Shown here in pieces: positions 5,195 through 7,680 of a stretch of DNA of 7,680 nucleotides. Each line of letters starts with the position of its first letter. Within the stretch, counting starts at the first letter, position 1. A program made the position numbers and the translations under genes. Source of the stretch: Deltaproteobacteria bacterium (GTDB lineage Bacteria > Desulfobacterota > GWC2-55-46 > S146-70 > JAUXIU01); contig JAUXIU010000047.1 in assembly GCA_030620895.1 (NCBI GenBank), positions 1 to 7,680 of the forward strand, given 5' to 3'. A model generated the notes under the pieces. The model did not search any database. It was given only the letters and a program-made list of their open reading frames with translations, and was not told where the DNA came from.

Positions 5195-6304
5195 ATGGCC
5201 AATCTTAATCTTCATAATACGACAAAGAGACATCGTGTGGTTGTTGCGATGAGCGGTGGAGTGGATTCATCCGTAGCTGCAGCCCTCTTAAAGGAGAAGG
5301 GCTATGATGTAATAGGTATTTCTATGCAATTGTGGGATTACAGTGGTGGAGAGAAGGGAAGACCGGGTAGTTGTTGCTCAATTGATGATATATACGATGC
5401 AAGGAGGGTTGCGGACAGTATAGGAATACCATTTTATGTGGTAAACCTTGAGGAGGCCTTTTCAAAAGAGGTGGTTGATTATTTTGTTGAGGGGTATCTG
5501 GATGGTCAGACTCCAAATCCATGTATAAAATGTAATCAGATACTGAAGTTCAACCTCCTGTTAAGAAAGACGATGGAGCTGGAAGCGGATTTTCTTGCAA
5601 CCGGCCACTATGCCAGGATAGGGGAAAAAAGGAAGGGAGAGAAAATTGCCCTTTTCAGCGGGAGAGACATGATCAAGGATCAGTCCTATTTCCTTTTTAC
5701 CATGACGCAATTTCAACTGTCCAGGCTTATCTTCCCTCTCGGGGATATGAAGAAGAGTGAGGTAAGGCAACATGCAAGCAGGTTTGGATTAAATGTTGCA
5801 GACAAGGATGAAAGCCAGGAGATATGCTTTGTTCAGAATGGTAATTATAAGGATTTTATAGCAAAGAGTGTGAAGGCAATACCCGGATATATTGTTGACA
5901 GAAATGGGAATAGGCTTGGTGTGCATAGAGGTATCTTTAACTATACCGTTGGTCAGAGGAAGGGGTTGGGTGTTGGCAATGGAACCCCCCTCTATGTCTT
6001 GGAGATAAACAAAGAGGAGAACAGGGTCATAGTCGGTGGTAAAAACGAACTCTTTGCAGATGGTCTTATTGCTACTGATATAAACTGGATTGCAATCGAT
6101 GGGCTTAATGGACCGCTGGCTGCAGAGACCAAGATCAGATATGGTCATAAGGGAATGGAGTCCACTATCCATCCAATGAAAGAAAACAGTGTGGCTGTGA
6201 GGTTCAAAATGCCACAAATGGCTATTACCCCTGGACAGGCGGCTGTTTTCTATCAAGGTGATAAGGTTATAGGTGGAGGATGGATTAAGAGGGCTATTAG
6301 CTAA
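5195..6304 (+). CDS. mnmA: tRNA-specific 2-thiouridylase MnmA
   Basis: MnmA activates U34 of tRNA-Lys, -Glu and -Gln with ATP and inserts sulfur to give 2-thiouridine. The 369-residue protein has the PP-loop ATP-binding motif SGGVDSS at residues 20-26, followed by GISMQLWDY. The two catalytic cysteines are present: Cys110 in TPNPCIKCN and Cys211 in DESQEICFV (E. coli Cys102 and Cys199). The tRNA-recognition segment ATGHYARIG, the active-site loop GRDMIKDQSYFLF and the conserved NYTVGQRKGLGV are all seen, and the C-terminal beta-barrel domain is complete, so it looks functional. The ATG at 5195 leaves about 12 residues before the first strand, slightly more than usual; the next ATG is inside the PP-loop strand, so this start is best. 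The ribosome-binding site is weak. It is followed 21 nt later by mtaB, a second tRNA modifier. Confidence 0.97.
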   Translation: MANLNLHNTTKRHRVVVAMSGGVDSSVAAALLKEKGYDVIGISMQLWDYSGGEKGRPGSCCSIDDIYDARRVADSIGIPFYVVNLEEAFSKEVVDYFVEGYLDGQTPNPCIKCNQILKFNLLLRKTMELEADFLATGHYARIGEKRKGEKIALFSGRDMIKDQSYFLFTMTQFQLSRLIFPLGDMKKSEVRQHASRFGLNVADKDESQEICFVQNGNYKDFIAKSVKAIPGYIVDRNGNRLGVHRGIFNYTVGQRKGLGVGNGTPLYVLEINKEENRVIVGGKNELFADGLIATDINWIAIDGLNGPLAAETKIRYGHKGMESTIHPMKENSVAVRFKMPQMAITPGQAAVFYQGDKVIGGGWIKRAIS

Positions 6305-6325
6305 ACGCCAGAGAGGTTTTTTATT

Positions 6326-7648
6326 ATGATGGTTTCTATAACAACGCTCGGTTGCAAGTCGAATCAATATGATTCATTTGCTATTGAGGAAATATTGGAG
6401 AGAAACAATTTTTTTATAGTCAATTCTCCTGAGAATGCAGACGCTTGTATTATCAATACATGTACGGTTACCGGAAAGACTGATTCCCGGTCAAGGCAGC
6501 TTATAAGAAAGGTGAAGAGAAGAAACCCCGGTGCACTGGTCATTGTAACAGGTTGCTATGCACAGGTATCTCCACGGGAGGTTGCTGCTATAGATGGTGT
6601 AGATTATGTTCTAGGGAACCCGGAGAAGGAGAAGATCGTCGAATACCTCACCGCCAGTAAGATACAAAATGACTATAAGGGTAAGGTTGATGTTGGAGCT
6701 CAAAGCAATAACCTTGGTTTAAGGACCAGCATGGCGCCTGGTAGAACCAGGGCATACCTTAAAGTGCAGGATGGGTGTGATAACTCTTGTTCCTATTGCA
6801 TAATCCCGAGAGCAAGGGGAAGGGCAAGGAGCCTGTCTTTGAACAACGTATTGAGGGAGATAGATAAACTTATCGAGAAGGGTTATAAAGAGATTGTAAT
6901 TACCGGTATTCATCTTGGAAGTTATGGCCTGGATCTGCCGAGTGGTCTGGATATTATAAAACTAATAAGGCTTATAGAAGATAGAAGATATCCTTGTCGC
7001 TTTAGGGTAAGCTCGCTTGACCCAGACGAGGTTACCGATGAATTTATTGATATCATGGCCTCAGCAAAGACGATATGTAAACACCTGCATTTACCGCTTC
7101 AAAGCGGGGATGAAGGCATCTTAAAGAAGATGGACAGGTGCAGCAATTCAACCCTTTTTAGAGAAAGGATAATAAGGCTCGTAGATTCTATGCCATCTTT
7201 ATCCATCGGGGTAGATATTATTGTGGGTTTTCCTGGTGAGGGTGATGCAGAGTTTCTAAATACATACAACATGCTAAAGGAACTCCCCATTTCCTATATG
7301 CATATATTCCCATTTTCAAAGCGAATCGGAACTCCTGCTGCAAATTTTGAAGGGCAAATCAAAGATGCTGTCATAAAACAACGGTGTAAAAGACTCAAGG
7401 ATGTGAACAGAGAGAAAAGGATGTTTTTCTATAGTGGCTTTCTCGGGAATGAGGTTCATGTTCTTATTGAGTCAAATATAAACAAGGCCACAGGTCTTCT
7501 TCAGGGGAGGACGGACAATTATATACCTGTTCTATTAGATAATTACGGAGGGCCTACCAATAAACTTCTTCCGGTTATTTTAAAAGAGATAACGAAAGAC
7601 GGTGTAATTGGCTCTGTTTCTGTACACAACGTCATAAATAATAAATAG
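6326..7648 (+). CDS. mtaB: tRNA (N6-threonylcarbamoyladenosine(37)-C2)-methylthiotransferase MtaB
   Basis: A radical-SAM methylthiotransferase that converts t6A37 to ms2t6A37 in ANN-decoding tRNAs. The 440-residue protein has the N-terminal MTTase domain with cluster-binding Cys10 (TLGCKSNQYD), Cys46 (CIINTCTVTGKTDSRSRQ) and Cys77 (VTGCYAQ). It has the radical-SAM triad Cys151, Cys155 and Cys158 in VQDGCDNSCSYCIIPRARGR, and a C-terminal TRAM-like segment (about 370-440) for tRNA binding. TGIHLGSYG, HLHLPLQSGDEGILKKM and the GVDIIVGFPGE block are family conserved. The IIPRARGRARS motif after the cysteines points to MtaB (YqeV) rather than MiaB (VVPYTRG) or RimO. AGAGAGG lies nine nt before the ATG (a second ATG follows at once). 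It is likely co-transcribed with mnmA, linking two sulfur modifications of the anticodon loop. Confidence 0.95.
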   Translation: MMVSITTLGCKSNQYDSFAIEEILERNNFFIVNSPENADACIINTCTVTGKTDSRSRQLIRKVKRRNPGALVIVTGCYAQVSPREVAAIDGVDYVLGNPEKEKIVEYLTASKIQNDYKGKVDVGAQSNNLGLRTSMAPGRTRAYLKVQDGCDNSCSYCIIPRARGRARSLSLNNVLREIDKLIEKGYKEIVITGIHLGSYGLDLPSGLDIIKLIRLIEDRRYPCRFRVSSLDPDEVTDEFIDIMASAKTICKHLHLPLQSGDEGILKKMDRCSNSTLFRERIIRLVDSMPSLSIGVDIIVGFPGEGDAEFLNTYNMLKELPISYMHIFPFSKRIGTPAANFEGQIKDAVIKQRCKRLKDVNREKRMFFYSGFLGNEVHVLIESNINKATGLLQGRTDNYIPVLLDNYGGPTNKLLPVILKEITKDGVIGSVSVHNVINNK

Positions 7649-7680
7649 ATGCGGATACAGAGTGTTAGAACAAAGCAGAC
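7649..7680 (+). CDS. possible start of a further gene, truncated by the window edge
   Basis: An ATG begins at the base directly after the mtaB TAG stop and stays open for the remaining 32 nt, reading MRIQSVRTKQ. The zero-nt spacing suggests translational coupling to mtaB. Ten residues are too few to assign a family, and I do not recognise them. It could also be chance. Confidence 0.4.
   Translation, partial: MRIQSVRTKQ

Noticed and set aside
5789..6367. 192-codon open frame on the minus strand within mnmA
   Set aside because: It is antisense to a clear full-length mnmA, has no recognisable motif and no ribosome-binding site; it is a shadow frame.

Overview
This is a chromosomal housekeeping window from a bacterium of moderate, fairly low G+C. 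The gene order yggS-proC-yggT-divIVA-DUF167, next to rpoD, resembles arrangements I know from the former Deltaproteobacteria and Nitrospirota. DivIVA together with a SpoIIM-like membrane protein, and short CCTTAAA-type intergenic heptads, would fit that neighbourhood. This placement is an inference from gene order and style, not from an alignment.

Layout. Positions 1-126 hold the last 41 codons of the primary sigma factor (rpoD, + strand). It converges, with a 4-nt gap, on a minus-strand cluster that reads from 2847 down to 131. That cluster is yggS (PLP-homeostasis protein), proC (pyrroline-5-carboxylate reductase), yggT (small membrane protein), divIVA (coiled-coil polar/septal protein) and a DUF167/YggU protein. 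The genes are closely packed and probably form one operon, preceded by a perfect 13-nt palindrome at 2889-2901. Further upstream on the same strand are a SpoIIM-family five-helix membrane protein (3046-3720) and pgsA (4010-4588), each separated by 200-300 nt of AT-rich sequence.

A divergent spacer of about 600 nt (4589-5194) separates pgsA from the plus-strand genes. It is the least ordinary part of the window. It holds a 128-bp tandem duplication of the pgsA promoter, ribosome-binding region and first codons. It also holds a complex array of 7-bp repeats arranged A-B-A'-B', in which A can pair with A' and B with B'.

The plus strand then carries mnmA (tRNA 2-thiouridine synthesis, 5195-6304) and mtaB (tRNA ms2t6A methylthiotransferase, 6326-7648). 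Both are sulfur-dependent modifiers of the tRNA anticodon loop. A further reading frame starts at 7649, directly after the mtaB stop, and runs off the window.

I see no phage, transposase, CRISPR, toxin-antitoxin, defence or biosynthetic system, and no tRNA or rRNA gene. The coding part is conventional. The observations worth following up are the decayed pgsA 5' duplicate, the pseudoknot-like heptad array, the DUF167 gene whose family homology extends upstream of its only usual start codon, and the complete absence of TGA among ten stop codons.
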